This document shows positions 18,895-27,677 of a stretch of DNA of 64,000 bases, in pieces. The notes beneath the pieces were generated by a model. The model had not been told where the DNA came from and did not search any database. It saw only the letters and a list, made by a program, of their open reading frames with translations. Source of the DNA: Photobacterium proteolyticum (GTDB lineage: Bacteria; Pseudomonadota; Gammaproteobacteria; Enterobacterales; Vibrionaceae); NCBI RefSeq assembly GCF_001939735.1, contig NZ_MJIL01000075.1, positions 1 to 64,000 of the forward strand, in the 5' to 3' direction. Within the stretch, counting starts at the first letter, position 1; each line of letters begins with the position of its first letter. Both the position numbers and the translations under genes were made by a program.

Positions 18895-20082
18895 ATGCTT
18901 AAAGTCTCTAATAACCAGTTCTATACCGGTGAAACCTGTTCACTATTCACGACAGAAATCGCACAACGTACCCGCGAATTCCATCGTCAAATTGAGGGTT
19001 ACCAGCCAACCCCTTTGGTTTCATTGCCTCAGCTTGCCGCCAAGCTTGGCGTAAAAGCCATTATGGTAAAAGATGAATCGCACCGTTTTGGTCTTAATGC
19101 ATTTAAAGTACTGGGCGGTTCGTATGCCCTGGGTAGACTACTGGCCGAGCACCTGAAAATGGATATTGCAGAGATCGACCTGAAAACGGTTTCTTCGAAG
19201 CTAGAAAAACCACTGGTATTTACCACTGCAACTGCCGGTAACCACGGCACAGGTGTAGCATGGGCTGCTCGTGAAATGGGTCAGAAAGCGGTTGTATATA
19301 TGCCGAAAGGCTCTGCACAAGCCAGTGTAAACCGTATCAAGGGACTAGGCGCAGAGTGCATCGTCACTGACGTTAACTATGACGACACCGTTCGTCTTGC
19401 CAACAAAACCGCCGAAGAAAACGGCTCGATGCTGGTACAAGATACGGCATGGGAAGGTTACGACAAGATCCCAACATGGATTTCGCAGGGCTACATGACA
19501 ATGGCTGACGAGGCTATTGAACAGGCTGCGGCTATGCCTGAAGGCCTGCCAACACACGTGATGCTTCAGGCAGGCGTGGGCGCAATGGCTGGCGGTGTTC
19601 TTGGCTTCCTCGCCGACAAACTGGGCGCAGAGAATTTTAAAACCATTATTGCCGAGCCAAGTGCCGCTGACTGTATCTTCCGCTCTGGCTCGAGCGATGA
19701 CGGCAGCATGGTTAATGTAACCGGTGATCTCAACTCCATCATGGCTGGCCTGGCCTGCGGCGAACCTAACCCGGTTACCTGGCCAATCCTACGAGACTGT
19801 AGCGATGTATTTGTCTCTGTTGACGATAATGTTGCTGCAACTGGCATGCGTATTCTCGGTAACCCGCTAAAAGGCGATCAGGCCATCACCAGCGGTGAGT
19901 CAGGCGCAATTACCATGGGTCTTCTACACCTGCTGGCAAACCACCCTGAAGGGCAGAAAGTCGCCAAGAACATTGGCCTTGACCAGGATGCTGTGGTCAT
20001 GATTTTCAGCACCGAAGGTGATACCAACGCCGAGCGTTACCGCCAGATCGTCTGGGAAGGCAAACTGCCGCTTAATGACTAA
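18895..20082 (+). CDS. dpaL: Diaminopropionate ammonia-lyase
   Basis: The PLP enzyme (395 residues from the ATG at 18895, 398 from a GTG at 18886) converts 2,3-diaminopropionate to pyruvate and two ammonia in the cytoplasm. It has the fold-type II layout. PLP lysine is in HRFGLNAFKVLGGSY (residue 71). Phosphate-cradle and substrate loops are TATAGNHGTGVAWAAREMG, and the later acidic residue is in QDTAWEGYDKIPTWISQGY. Length equals E. coli YgeX. Also typical are GVGAMAGGVLGFL and STEGDTNAERYRQIVW at the end. GAAG lies 8 bases before 18895, favouring that start. It is the last gene of the regulator-RidA-lyase operon. Confidence 0.95.
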   Translation: MLKVSNNQFYTGETCSLFTTEIAQRTREFHRQIEGYQPTPLVSLPQLAAKLGVKAIMVKDESHRFGLNAFKVLGGSYALGRLLAEHLKMDIAEIDLKTVSSKLEKPLVFTTATAGNHGTGVAWAAREMGQKAVVYMPKGSAQASVNRIKGLGAECIVTDVNYDDTVRLANKTAEENGSMLVQDTAWEGYDKIPTWISQGYMTMADEAIEQAAAMPEGLPTHVMLQAGVGAMAGGVLGFLADKLGAENFKTIIAEPSAADCIFRSGSSDDGSMVNVTGDLNSIMAGLACGEPNPVTWPILRDCSDVFVSVDDNVAATGMRILGNPLKGDQAITSGESGAITMGLLHLLANHPEGQKVAKNIGLDQDAVVMIFSTEGDTNAERYRQIVWEGKLPLND

Positions 20083-20124
20083 GCATAATCTGTGGCCATC
20101 ATCAGCTTGATGGACTCACTGACA

Positions 20125-20165
20125 AAAATACCCCCTCTAAATGACAAGTTTAGAGGGGGTATTTT
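20125..20165. terminator. Strong bidirectional terminator
   Basis: A perfect 17-bp inverted repeat (AAAATACCCCCTCTAAA and its complement) with a 7-base loop lies between the convergent lyase and ATPase genes. It is flanked by T-rich sequence on both strands. Confidence 0.92.
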
Positions 20166-20190
20166 GTTGATGTTGATAGGGTTACTTTCC

Positions 20191-22884
20191 TCAAGCCGCG
20201 TTATAAGCCTGAGATCGACGACGCCACCATTTGTGCAGCTCTTCGATAACGAATAAGCTGGAAGCAATCAACAGCAATTGGATCCACTGGACTAAAGAAA
20301 TCGGCTGAATAGCTAATACGTCACTGATACCCGGAGTGTACATAGCGGCAATATGCACCAGCTGGGCAATAGGAACAGCACATATCAAAAATGGATTAGC
20401 AAAGACTGGCAACGTAAATAATGACAACGTTTCAGAACGACTATTCAACGCGTGAATATTGCCAAACAATACCATCAGCATAAGGGTCAGATTTCTCGCC
20501 AGCTCCACTGATTGGCCAGCCTCTAGAGCCAAGTAATAATGTACAAATGCTAAGCCCCCCATTACGGTGCCAGAAATCACGATATGCTCGATTATTACTT
20601 TTTCAAAAATCGGCTCGCTAGGCTTTCTCGGCTTACGGCTTAATTCATTACCTTCTTTAGGTTCAAACGCCAGCGCGACGTCCTGCAGTCCATTGGCAAC
20701 TAAGTTCAACCATAAAAGTTGGACGGCAATCATAGGCATAGGCAATCCGGCAAGAACCGAAAGGAAAAACAACCAAAGAGCAGAAAAACCAGTTGCCACC
20801 AAGAGGGCAATAACCTTACGTATATTGTTGTATACCACACGGCCTTGCTCGATACCGGATACAATAGAAGCAAAATTATCATCTGTAATAATAAGATCTG
20901 CGGTTTCTTTGGCAACATCGGTGCCGCGTTTGCCCATTGCGATGCCAGTATTAGCCTGACGCATCGCTGGGGCATCGTTCACGCCATCTCCGGTTACCGC
21001 AACAAAATGCTCTTGGCGCATGAAACTGTCAACAATCTGCTCTTTTTGTTGCGGCTCAATACGGGCAAAAACGCGGACTGGCCTAATTAATTCATCTGCG
21101 GCTTTTGGACCTTTGGCATTGGCCTTGTGGATCATAGCACCAGTCACGACAGCGGCATCTTGTCCACACAATCCAAGCTCTATTGCAATCGATTTTGCTG
21201 TAGCGGGGTGATCACCAGTGATCATAGCAACTTCAACCCCTCCCTCACGACAACGGGTTATAGCATCAAAAGCTTCATGACGGACAGGATCAATCATGGC
21301 CACCATACCTAAAAAGCTCATATGCTCGAATTGCTTACAACCACATTCAATCACTTCTTTCTTTGCAAGGGCAATGATTCGATAACCTTGTTTCGCAAGA
21401 GATTCAAATTGGTCCTCAATCAATGCCTTGTCAATTTGTACCGAGCCAGACGACGTTTCCATGTGACTGCACATACTGAGCATTTTTTCAGGGCTGCCTT
21501 TGGCGTATAACCAAGATTTGTCACCATCAAAGTTTACGCTTCCGCTATAGGCTTTTTCTGATTCATAAGGAATAAGCTCCAACTGAGTATGCTGCTGACG
21601 AAGCTGAGTAATCGACAAACCCAACTTCTTGGCTAACACCAGAAATGCAACGTCAACAATATCACCATCCGATACCCACTCTCCCCCGGCATAACTAAGA
21701 TGGCTTTCATTAGCCAAGACACCCGCAATACACAACTGCTGCAGGTGCTGTTGCTCAGTATTGCCGCAGACCTTACCCCCAGGTGAAACCCCCTCTCCCG
21801 TTACCTGAAATACCTTATCATCCGGTAGTACAACTTGACGTATCGTCAATTCATTTACGGTTAATGTGCCCGTTTTATCCGAGCAAATAAAGGTACATGA
21901 GCCGAGTGATTCCACGGCGATCAATTTGCGGATAATGACACTATTTTTGGCCATTCGTCTCATGCCTATAGCCAAAGCAACAGTCAATGCTGCGGGCAGC
22001 CCTTCTGGTATCACCGAGACAGCAAGACCAATCGTCATTAAAATAATGGCCTCAGTGGTATAGTTCCCTTTTAGCAACATCATGATCGTAAGCGATAAGA
22101 TGGCAACAAAAATACCGCCGGCAACTTGATAGGTAAAAGCCCGGATGCGGATCATTAATGGGGGCTCGGAAACACGCTCTTTAGTGACATGACGAGCAAT
22201 ACGACCAATTTCGGTATTAGTAGCCGTAGCTATAGCAATGGCTTGGGCACGCCCATGGGTAATAATACTACCAGCAAAACAATGGTTTACCTTTTCCGAC
22301 AGCGGCGCGTCTTCATCAACCGTTGCAATCGCATTTTTACTTACCGCCAGAGACTCGCCAGTTAGCATCGATTCATCCACAGTAAGGTTATGGCTACTAA
22401 TAAGAGTTACGTCAGCAGGAACCTTATCGCCAGAAGAGAGCTGTACCAAATCTCCCGGTACAATTTCTTCAACATCAATCGTACGGGCGACACTATCGCG
22501 GATAACATGGGCCATCCCTTTGATCATATTGCGTAACGCCATCGCCGATCGTTGTGCCGAATACTCCTGAACAGTTCCTATGATGGCATTAAGAATCAGC
22601 ACCACAATAATGAAGACACCGCTGGGATTTTGTCCCAGGGTAAATGAAATAATTGCGGCAACAACCAGAATATAGATAAACGGACTTAAAAACTGCCGAG
22701 CAAATATTTGTACCGTACCGGGCATCGGAGGCTCAGGTAGGCGGTTGAGACCATACTCTTTCAGTCTCTCTTCAGCTTGCTCTTGCGTTAAACCACCAGT
22801 AACTTGATCAGACCCACCCCAAGTATCTGAATTTTGGCCAACATACTCAGACTTTATAGCTTCTTTCAGAGAATTTAACGTCAT
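20191..22884 (-). CDS. P2-type cation-transporting ATPase, ion uncertain
   Basis: The 897-residue P-type ATPase has an N-terminal cation_ATPase_N segment (LTQEQAEERLKEYGLNRLPE), actuator motif TGES at 175-178, phosphorylation motif DKTGTLT with Asp336, the nucleotide-binding region (KGSPEKML) and hinge motif TGDGVNDAPA. About ten membrane helices are seen. M4 reads VIPEGLPAALTVALAIG, as in SERCA-like pumps. M6 reads LLWLNLVANGLQDVALAFEP, differing from the Ca2+-ATPase consensus NLVTDGLPA. This points to a P2-like pump that could move Ca2+, Na+, K+ or Mg2+; I cannot decide. No partner gene adjoins it. Confidence 0.9.
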   Translation of the reverse strand: MTLNSLKEAIKSEYVGQNSDTWGGSDQVTGGLTQEQAEERLKEYGLNRLPEPPMPGTVQIFARQFLSPFIYILVVAAIISFTLGQNPSGVFIIVVLILNAIIGTVQEYSAQRSAMALRNMIKGMAHVIRDSVARTIDVEEIVPGDLVQLSSGDKVPADVTLISSHNLTVDESMLTGESLAVSKNAIATVDEDAPLSEKVNHCFAGSIITHGRAQAIAIATATNTEIGRIARHVTKERVSEPPLMIRIRAFTYQVAGGIFVAILSLTIMMLLKGNYTTEAIILMTIGLAVSVIPEGLPAALTVALAIGMRRMAKNSVIIRKLIAVESLGSCTFICSDKTGTLTVNELTIRQVVLPDDKVFQVTGEGVSPGGKVCGNTEQQHLQQLCIAGVLANESHLSYAGGEWVSDGDIVDVAFLVLAKKLGLSITQLRQQHTQLELIPYESEKAYSGSVNFDGDKSWLYAKGSPEKMLSMCSHMETSSGSVQIDKALIEDQFESLAKQGYRIIALAKKEVIECGCKQFEHMSFLGMVAMIDPVRHEAFDAITRCREGGVEVAMITGDHPATAKSIAIELGLCGQDAAVVTGAMIHKANAKGPKAADELIRPVRVFARIEPQQKEQIVDSFMRQEHFVAVTGDGVNDAPAMRQANTGIAMGKRGTDVAKETADLIITDDNFASIVSGIEQGRVVYNNIRKVIALLVATGFSALWLFFLSVLAGLPMPMIAVQLLWLNLVANGLQDVALAFEPKEGNELSRKPRKPSEPIFEKVIIEHIVISGTVMGGLAFVHYYLALEAGQSVELARNLTLMLMVLFGNIHALNSRSETLSLFTLPVFANPFLICAVPIAQLVHIAAMYTPGISDVLAIQPISLVQWIQLLLIASSLFVIEELHKWWRRRSQAYNAA

Positions 22885-23310
22885 ATGCTAATTCCCGCTA
22901 TAAATAGCAGTTAAACCAATTATGTCACTCTTTTCCCACACGAATAAATTAGCAACCCATCATTGCAACTGAATGACCAATCATTCATCCCCTCACTTTT
23001 ATCAAGGATAGACCGATAAATATGTAACGGGTGATATAAGTATATCCGTTTAGAGTGGCTTTGCTGGATCGCAGTGACGATCACTCTAGCATTCTGTTTC
23101 AGTTAACGAAACCAAGCCTTATGACGTTGGACTAAGTCTCAAACGTAGACTATACCTGAATAAGCCTTTTTTCAGGATGAGAACATTATCAATAAAACAT
23201 GATCACCTAATAGAGATGATTTGTTTCTACTCAGTTCAAAGCTCACTATCGTTATGTTAAGGAATACTGACTTTGAAGTAGTACAAATTCTACCTTTAAG
23301 TGAGGCTTGA
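22885..23310. other. 426-bp divergent intergenic region
   Basis: It separates the ATPase gene from the rightward respiratory operon and must carry both promoters. An imperfect hairpin (TAGAGTG ... CACTCTA, 23051-23088) is visible. I did not find a convincing FNR box, although anaerobic control of the operon would be expected. No gene is seen. Confidence 0.45.
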
Positions 23311-23919
23311 ATGAAAAAACCACTGCGCAAAATTACCTGGGGCAGCCTTATTATCGGTTTTGCGCTGGGGGTTTTCTTGGTTCCGGCAACGATCACTTTT
23401 AATCATTTCACGTCTACCGAGGATTTCTGCGGGAACTCCTGTCACGCCATGTCATGGGTTATTAATGACCCTAGCTATATCAATTCTTCCCATCGCAAAA
23501 ATGGCAGTGGCGTTGTTGCAACATGCAAAGATTGCCATCTACCCAATGACTTACTGCGAGAAACCTGGGCCCATATACGTGATGGAAGCCGAGATCTAAT
23601 TGCCAGTTTATCGAACGATTTCAGCGAAAAACAAACATGGGAGGCAAGGCGTCAAGCATTAACTTACGAAGTACGAAAAAAGATGATTGCCGATAATAGT
23701 GAGAGCTGCAGTTCATGCCACCAGCTGGCATTTTTAGAAAATACTAAAGAGCGTGTCGGGCGCCAACACGAATTGGCCAATCGAAATAATGTGAAATGCA
23801 TTCAGTGTCATTTCAATTTAGTTCATTCGCCTGTTAAGCCATCAGTTTTTGATCGGGAAGATTTGAAACTATTACCCAATTATGAGCGCGTCTCTGTAGC
23901 GCCAGCAAATCAACAATAG
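23311..23919 (+). CDS. NapC/NirT-family tetraheme c-type cytochrome, quinol dehydrogenase
   Basis: The 202-residue protein has one N-terminal membrane anchor (WGSLIIGFALGVFLVPATI) and four heme sites facing the periplasm: CGNSCH, CKDCH, CSSCH and CIQCH. It would take electrons from menaquinol or ubiquinol and pass them to the periplasmic enzyme encoded next. The first site is C-x3-C-H rather than the usual C-x2-C-H, still followed by A-M as the NapC/NrfH family requires. It is the first gene of a five-gene operon and lies 19 bp before the molybdoenzyme gene. Confidence 0.92.
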   Translation: MKKPLRKITWGSLIIGFALGVFLVPATITFNHFTSTEDFCGNSCHAMSWVINDPSYINSSHRKNGSGVVATCKDCHLPNDLLRETWAHIRDGSRDLIASLSNDFSEKQTWEARRQALTYEVRKKMIADNSESCSSCHQLAFLENTKERVGRQHELANRNNVKCIQCHFNLVHSPVKPSVFDREDLKLLPNYERVSVAPANQQ

Positions 23920-23938
23920 CCTTAAGCGAGAGGATTAT

Positions 23939-26524
23939 ATGGATCTAGATAGACGCGATTTTATGAAAGGCCTGGCTGCAGCAGGGGTCTCTGCTCCCAT
24001 TTTCGGTAGTTTCAATTTGAATGCAGCGAAGACTCAAGCAGGAGCAAAGAATTGGACTCCATCACCATCAGATAGTATTAAATCCACCTGTGTTCATTGT
24101 GTTAATTTTTGCGGCATTGATATACAAAGAAGCGATGGAGTCATCCGTGCTATTTATCCCGACAGTGCTCGTAAAGAGTTTTACAACCATGGGATATGCC
24201 CGAAAGGCGCTTCTGGGTTATTTAACACCTACAACCCTTATCGCTTGAAAAAACCACTGAAACGGACAAATAAAAAGAAAGGGCTGGATGTTGACCCTGG
24301 TTGGGTTGAAATAAGCTGGGAAGAAGCCTTTGATACCATTACAAAAAAGATGGACAAAATTCGTCGCGAAGATCCCGCCAAACTTATTTGGCAACATGGC
24401 CATGGCAAGTATCTAATTGGCGACAAATTCCCCAAAGCCTTTGCAAAAGCGTTTGGAACTCCCAATCTGGTACACCGGACGACAACATGTGAGGCGGCCC
24501 GGCATGTTGCCGACGAGCTGACATGGGGTTATCACGGGTTTTTGCCCGATTTAAAGCAGACACGATTGTTCGTCAATTTTGGTGGCAATTATTTTGAAGC
24601 AGAACAATTTTCTCGCTGGTTTGACCATGCGTCATTAGATGCCAAGGAAAACGGGATGTACAGTGTGGTTGTAGAGCCTCGGCTCTCAGTATGTGCATCC
24701 AAGGCTGACAAATGGATACCGGTTCGACCGGGGAAAGACATTATCTTGATATTGGGCATTGCCAGAGAATTAATCGCCAATCAATTTGTTGATGAGGAGT
24801 TTTTAGTCCAGTACACCAATGCTCCCATTCTGCTCGGTGAGCAAGGTGAGGCGATAAAAAATCAAAACGGGGATTATCTGATCTGGGACACAGTCAGCCA
24901 GTCAGCCCGACCATTTAGCGATGATGTAACCCCCGCATTGCGAGGGCGGTTTAAGCATAATGATCGTCAGGTTATAACGGCTTTCGAAACTTTTGCCAAT
25001 GGTGTGTCTGACATTACGCCACAATACGTCGAAGAAGTGGCGGATGTTCCAGCCAAGCAAGTCAAACAACTAGCACAGTTAATTGGTGAAAAGGCCATGA
25101 TCGGCGCGACGGTCGTTGTGGACGGGCAACGAAAACGCTATCGACCTGTCGCTCTTCATACATTCAGAGGCTTATCTGCCAAGCAATATGGCGTCCAGAA
25201 TTGGCGAGCTGCGTTAATCATTCAGATGATAATTGGGAGTATCGATGCAGTTGGTGGGACTCAACTGCACAGTGCTTATAAACAACCCAAATATTTCAAA
25301 CCGTCCAAAGCTGAGTATCCCCCAAAAAGAGTTGATTTACAGGAAAGCGTCTTCTTTCCCCATGCAACCCATAATGTGGCTCAGCAAGTGGCTTTGTCGA
25401 TATTGGAGCCCGATCGTTATGGGCTTCCCTATGTGCCGGAGATGCAAATTTTTTATGCCACTAACCGGCCTTTTTCAACCTCTGACACCAAGCCTCAATT
25501 TGAGTCGCTCAAAAAAACATTCAATGTTTGTATTGATATTGTGATGAGTGAGACTGCATGCATGTCAGATATTGTCTTACCTGACATGACTTATCTTGAG
25601 TCGTGGCATTTTTCACCGACTCGCTATACACCTTACACAAAACACAGTGCCATTCGTCAACCAGCTACTAATGCCTATAACCTTGAGCATGATGGTTACA
25701 GTATTATCTGGGAGTTAGCACGTCGCCTTGGCATTCTTGATGACTATGTTGATCAAATTAACACTCGTTGGGGGCTAAAAAAATATCCCTTCAAGAAAGG
25801 CAAGAATTACACCGCCAAAGAAGCCGTAGAGTTAATCTGGAAAGAAAAAACCAAAGGCAAGTCGTTTGAATCAGCGATTGAGAAAGGGTTTGTTGGTAAA
25901 CATCTTGCGCCATCAGAAATCTATTGGGGAGGGATCGAAAAAGTATTTAACGGACCAGGAAAGCCTAAAATGAAATTTTACGCCGATCAACTTGTTGAAA
26001 CAATGGCACTGGTGCGCCAAACCGTTGCTCAGCACGATATTAAATCTATCGATCTAGAAAAATACGCAGTTAGCCTTTCTCCTCTCCCGCAAAAAGAACA
26101 TGGTTTTCCAACGCCGCACCTTGAAGCTAATGACTATCCTTTTTATTTAATCACCTTTAAGCACATGTACAGAAATCAATCGGGTAATACCTCAACTAAT
26201 CCTATTCTTAACGCGTTGGGGCCCGACACCCAGGAAAACGGTGTGGTCATCAATGCCACTATAGCCGCTAAAAAAGGCATTCGGGAGGGTGATATCGTGG
26301 TGATTGAAACGCGTATTGGCAAAGTACAGGGAAAAGCATTGCTGACTCAAGGAATACGGCCGGATACCGTCGGTGCTTCCTATCATTTTGGCCAGCAGAG
26401 CCAGGGGTTGCCTGAATATGCAAAGAAAGGAATATGGATAAATCAAGTGCTGGAGCTTCATCCTGATGTGGTATCTGGAATGAATAGTTTTAATGATACC
26501 AAATGTAAATTGTACAAAGCTTGA
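23939..26524 (+). CDS. Tat-exported molybdopterin oxidoreductase, catalytic subunit of unknown substrate
   Basis: The 861-residue enzyme of the DMSO-reductase/CISM superfamily starts with a twin-arginine signal (DRRDFMKGLAAAG). A [4Fe-4S] site follows (Cys51, Cys54, Cys58, Cys87). The probable molybdenum ligand is Cys184 in HRTTTCEAARHVADE, so this resembles Cys-ligated enzymes such as PsrA/PhsA, ArrA and Nap rather than Ser-ligated DmsA/TorA. The C-terminal dinucleotide-binding domain contains YRNQSGNTSTNP and SYHFGQQSQGLPEYAKKG. Candidate substrates are a sulfur oxyanion, polysulfide, arsenate or another oxyanion; the sequence does not decide. Periplasmic location follows from the Tat signal, electron supply from the NapC protein and ferredoxin subunit. 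Confidence 0.9.
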   Translation: MDLDRRDFMKGLAAAGVSAPIFGSFNLNAAKTQAGAKNWTPSPSDSIKSTCVHCVNFCGIDIQRSDGVIRAIYPDSARKEFYNHGICPKGASGLFNTYNPYRLKKPLKRTNKKKGLDVDPGWVEISWEEAFDTITKKMDKIRREDPAKLIWQHGHGKYLIGDKFPKAFAKAFGTPNLVHRTTTCEAARHVADELTWGYHGFLPDLKQTRLFVNFGGNYFEAEQFSRWFDHASLDAKENGMYSVVVEPRLSVCASKADKWIPVRPGKDIILILGIARELIANQFVDEEFLVQYTNAPILLGEQGEAIKNQNGDYLIWDTVSQSARPFSDDVTPALRGRFKHNDRQVITAFETFANGVSDITPQYVEEVADVPAKQVKQLAQLIGEKAMIGATVVVDGQRKRYRPVALHTFRGLSAKQYGVQNWRAALIIQMIIGSIDAVGGTQLHSAYKQPKYFKPSKAEYPPKRVDLQESVFFPHATHNVAQQVALSILEPDRYGLPYVPEMQIFYATNRPFSTSDTKPQFESLKKTFNVCIDIVMSETACMSDIVLPDMTYLESWHFSPTRYTPYTKHSAIRQPATNAYNLEHDGYSIIWELARRLGILDDYVDQINTRWGLKKYPFKKGKNYTAKEAVELIWKEKTKGKSFESAIEKGFVGKHLAPSEIYWGGIEKVFNGPGKPKMKFYADQLVETMALVRQTVAQHDIKSIDLEKYAVSLSPLPQKEHGFPTPHLEANDYPFYLITFKHMYRNQSGNTSTNPILNALGPDTQENGVVINATIAAKKGIREGDIVVIETRIGKVQGKALLTQGIRPDTVGASYHFGQQSQGLPEYAKKGIWINQVLELHPDVVSGMNSFNDTKCKLYKA

Positions 26525-26535
26525 AGGATAGGATC

Positions 26536-27225
26536 ATGACTCAGTTTGTGCGTGTTATTGATTTGGAACGGTGTATTGGGTGTCGTGCCTGTTCAGCGGC
26601 ATGCAGTGTTGAAAACCAGTGCGCCCCCGATACTCCCTGGCAGGTGGTACACAACTATGAAATAGGAAAATATCCCAATGTTCGTGAAAAATTCGTACCG
26701 ATGGGATGCATGCATTGTGAGAATGCGCCGTGCGAAAAAGTGTGTCATGAAATAGACGTCCATGCGATCACAACCAATGAATATGGCATTGTACTGTTTG
26801 ATTACGATAAATGTATAAGTTGCGGTTATTGCGAGTCTGTGTGCCCCTATGGCGTGCCTCAGTTCCAGAAAAAGCGCGAGACATTATATGTTGATGAAGA
26901 TCCTACGCCATATGAAGCATTACCAATGGAGAGTAAACATCCGCTGCACAGAAAGAAACAAGGAGTCGCACAGAAGTGCACATCTTGTTGGCATAAAATC
27001 GAAAAGGCAATTGAAGATAATAGCGTTGAACAAGTGGGTATTGCTCCGCAATATACGCCCACATGTGATTTGGTCTGCCCGGTCGATGCGCGTGCCTTTG
27101 GTAATGTCGACGATACCGATAGTAAAGTCGCCCAATGGATTGGAGAGAAAAAAGCGGAGCAGATGAAAAAGGAATATGGCACGTTACCGCGGGTCTACTA
27201 CATATCAAGCGGAGGAGGCGACTAA
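26536..27225 (+). CDS. Four-cluster [4Fe-4S] ferredoxin subunit (PsrB/DmsB type)
   Basis: The ATG at 26536 follows AAGGATAGG; the frame also opens at a TTG at 26521 overlapping the previous stop. The 229-residue protein has cysteine groups CIGCRACSAAC (about 14-24), CMHCENAPCEKVC (about 59-71), CISCGYCESVCPYG (about 95-108) and CTSCWHK with a final CDLVCP. This is the standard DmsB/PsrB/PhsB electron-transfer subunit with four clusters. It has no export signal and would reach the periplasm as a passenger of the Tat-bearing catalytic subunit. It relays electrons between the cytochromes and the molybdoenzyme. Confidence 0.93.
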   Translation: MTQFVRVIDLERCIGCRACSAACSVENQCAPDTPWQVVHNYEIGKYPNVREKFVPMGCMHCENAPCEKVCHEIDVHAITTNEYGIVLFDYDKCISCGYCESVCPYGVPQFQKKRETLYVDEDPTPYEALPMESKHPLHRKKQGVAQKCTSCWHKIEKAIEDNSVEQVGIAPQYTPTCDLVCPVDARAFGNVDDTDSKVAQWIGEKKAEQMKKEYGTLPRVYYISSGGGD

Positions 27226-27677
27226 TGTCTATCCCGTCATTGAGCCGTTCTCCCTTAAAAAGGCTGGCCGTTAAGCGACTAATTTTACTTCTGTTCTCTT
27301 TTTCAGCTAGTAATTTGCTCGTTTTCGCTGTGAATGCAAAAGACGATACAGATAAACAGGCAGAGATGATTGAGTATGCAAGGTTAGGTGAGAAAATCAG
27401 GCAAAACAAAATTAACGTGGGTAACATCTATTCAGTATCAGATAAAAATGGACGTTTTCATATTATTCATGCCGATAAATTATTGTTGGACTGCAGCCAC
27501 TGTCATTTATCTTCCTCATATAAAGCAGACTATTTAATCCTTTCCAAATTTAAAATTCTACCGTCCAGCAATAAAGGTCGTATCGAAAAATCTGTTTGCC
27601 TGGGATGTCACCAGACGGGCGGAATGGGAACCCCATGGTATACAGGCAGTACAATAAAAGATGACCAAAATGAATAA
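27225..27677 (+). CDS. Small periplasmic diheme c-type cytochrome
   Basis: The 150-residue protein starts at an ATG that overlaps the ferredoxin stop by one base (TAATG), with GGAGGAGG just upstream. An N-terminal signal or anchor (LAVKRLILLLFSFSASNLLVF) is followed by a charged region and two heme motifs, CSHCHLSSSYKADYL and CLGCHQTGGMG, 42 residues apart. I do not recognise the family. It may be an extra electron carrier between the NapC protein and the enzyme, or a donor from another pathway. Its 3' end overlaps the chaperone gene by 17 bases, so the two are translationally coupled. Confidence 0.82.
   Translation: MSIPSLSRSPLKRLAVKRLILLLFSFSASNLLVFAVNAKDDTDKQAEMIEYARLGEKIRQNKINVGNIYSVSDKNGRFHIIHADKLLLDCSHCHLSSSYKADYLILSKFKILPSSNKGRIEKSVCLGCHQTGGMGTPWYTGSTIKDDQNE

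Noticed and set aside
26903..27427. 174-residue minus-strand frame
   Set aside because: It runs opposite to two clearly real genes (ferredoxin subunit and diheme cytochrome), has no start signal and no domain.
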